DNA of 5,399 nucleotides from Spirochaetaceae bacterium (GTDB lineage: Bacteria > Spirochaetota > Spirochaetia > UBA9216): NCBI GenBank assembly GCA_028527945.1, contig JAQQAK010000122.1, positions 1 through 5,399 on the forward strand, given 5' to 3'. The notes beneath the pieces are model-generated. The model was given only the letters and a program-made list of their open reading frames with translations. It had not been told where the DNA came from and did not search any database. The translations under genes were made by a program, and so were the position numbers. This document shows, in pieces, positions 4,995 through 5,399 of this stretch. Every line of letters starts with the position of its first letter. The first letter of the stretch is position 1.

Positions 4995-5399
4995 ATGTTA
5001 AAAATAAGAAATAAAACTTGTATAAAAGCCTTTGGGTTAGTAGCAATCATAATTACTGTACTCAATTCTTGTGTTTCTACAGAACCTGCTCCTGACTGGG
5101 TAACTAATCCGCCAACAAATAATGCTTATTATATTGGAATAGGCGGTTCAAATTCCGGGGACAAGGCAGAAGACAATGAAATAGCAAAAAGGCGGGCAAT
5201 GTCCGCGCTTGCTGCTGAAATATCAGCTGTTATTTCAAGTGAATCTACCTATAAAACAACAGCTGACAGTTTAGGAAATATAAATGATTCTGCTGAAGAA
5301 GTTATTACTCAGCTTGTAAATCAAAACTTAAAGGCTGTTGAAATAGTTGATGTCTGGTCATCTGTAAGTTCTGGCTATTGGTATTATTTAAGGTTAAAC
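4995..5399 (+). CDS. LPP20-family lipoprotein, second copy, truncated at window edge
   Basis: 135 codons from ATG 4995, open to the right edge, so the C-terminus is missing. An AGGG ribosome binding site (4985-4988) lies 6 nt upstream. The N-terminus MLKIRNKTCIKAFGLVAII...VLNSC is a basic, then hydrophobic signal peptide with lipobox LNSC and lipidated Cys26. The mature part aligns block by block with the preceding gene: PDWVTNPP (33-40) with PEFVMNPP, YYIGIGGS (45-52) with YFYGVGYG, AKRRAMSALAAEISAVI (64-80) with the NAR-helix, and GYWYYLRL (127-134) with GYWVLMQY. The two are therefore diverged paralogues from an old duplication; overall identity looks low outside these blocks. No separate promoter is evident between the terminator and this gene, so it may depend on read-through or on an unseen promoter within the end of the first gene. 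Confidence 0.87.
   Translation, partial: MLKIRNKTCIKAFGLVAIIITVLNSCVSTEPAPDWVTNPPTNNAYYIGIGGSNSGDKAEDNEIAKRRAMSALAAEISAVISSESTYKTTADSLGNINDSAEEVITQLVNQNLKAVEIVDVWSSVSSGYWYYLRLN

Overview
The window is AT-rich DNA that looks like a host-associated spirochaete, most likely Treponema-like. This is inferred from two tandem LPP20-type lipoproteins with relaxed lipoboxes (IFSC, LNSC), a biotin-scavenging operon without biotin synthesis genes, and base composition. No rRNA or other phylogenetic marker is present, so the taxonomy is tentative.

Layout. From about 4120 down to 1 everything is on the minus strand, in two transcriptional blocks. Block A (4120 to 1252) is birA-like regulator, bioY, ecfA/bioM, ecfT/bioN: a complete group I energy-coupling-factor biotin transporter led by its own BirA-family regulator. 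The genes overlap or nearly touch (8 nt, 10 nt gap, 4 nt). A near-perfect BirA operator (TTGTTAACC-N14-GGTTAACGA) lies across the birA start codon and -10 box, so the operon is almost certainly biotin-responsive and autoregulated. Block B (about 1239 to 1, running off the left edge) is a MerR-family regulator with two MerR-type helix-turn-helix domains, followed with an 8-nt overlap by the N-terminal part of a predicted alpha/beta hydrolase. It has its own promoter and a set of three related 7-bp half-sites in its leader.

The right end, on the plus strand, holds two consecutive LPP20-family lipoprotein genes (4373-4924 and 4995 to beyond the edge). A strong intrinsic terminator sits between them, its T-tract ending right before the second gene's ribosome binding site. 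The 252-nt divergent gap 4121-4372 holds the birA promoter/operator on one side and a weak candidate promoter for the first lipoprotein on the other; I see no RNA gene in it.

The most unusual points are these. (1) The BirA homologue has lost the Gly/Arg biotinyl-AMP loop (GRGRxGR is now GSTVLGG) and the KWPND motif (now SWPGR), while keeping the DNA-binding domain and the KxGGxL lysine. It may be a biotin sensor/repressor that no longer ligates biotin. (2) Its mRNA is predicted to be leaderless or nearly so. (3) The double-HTH MerR protein faces a three-half-site array and is translationally coupled to a hydrolase of unknown substrate.
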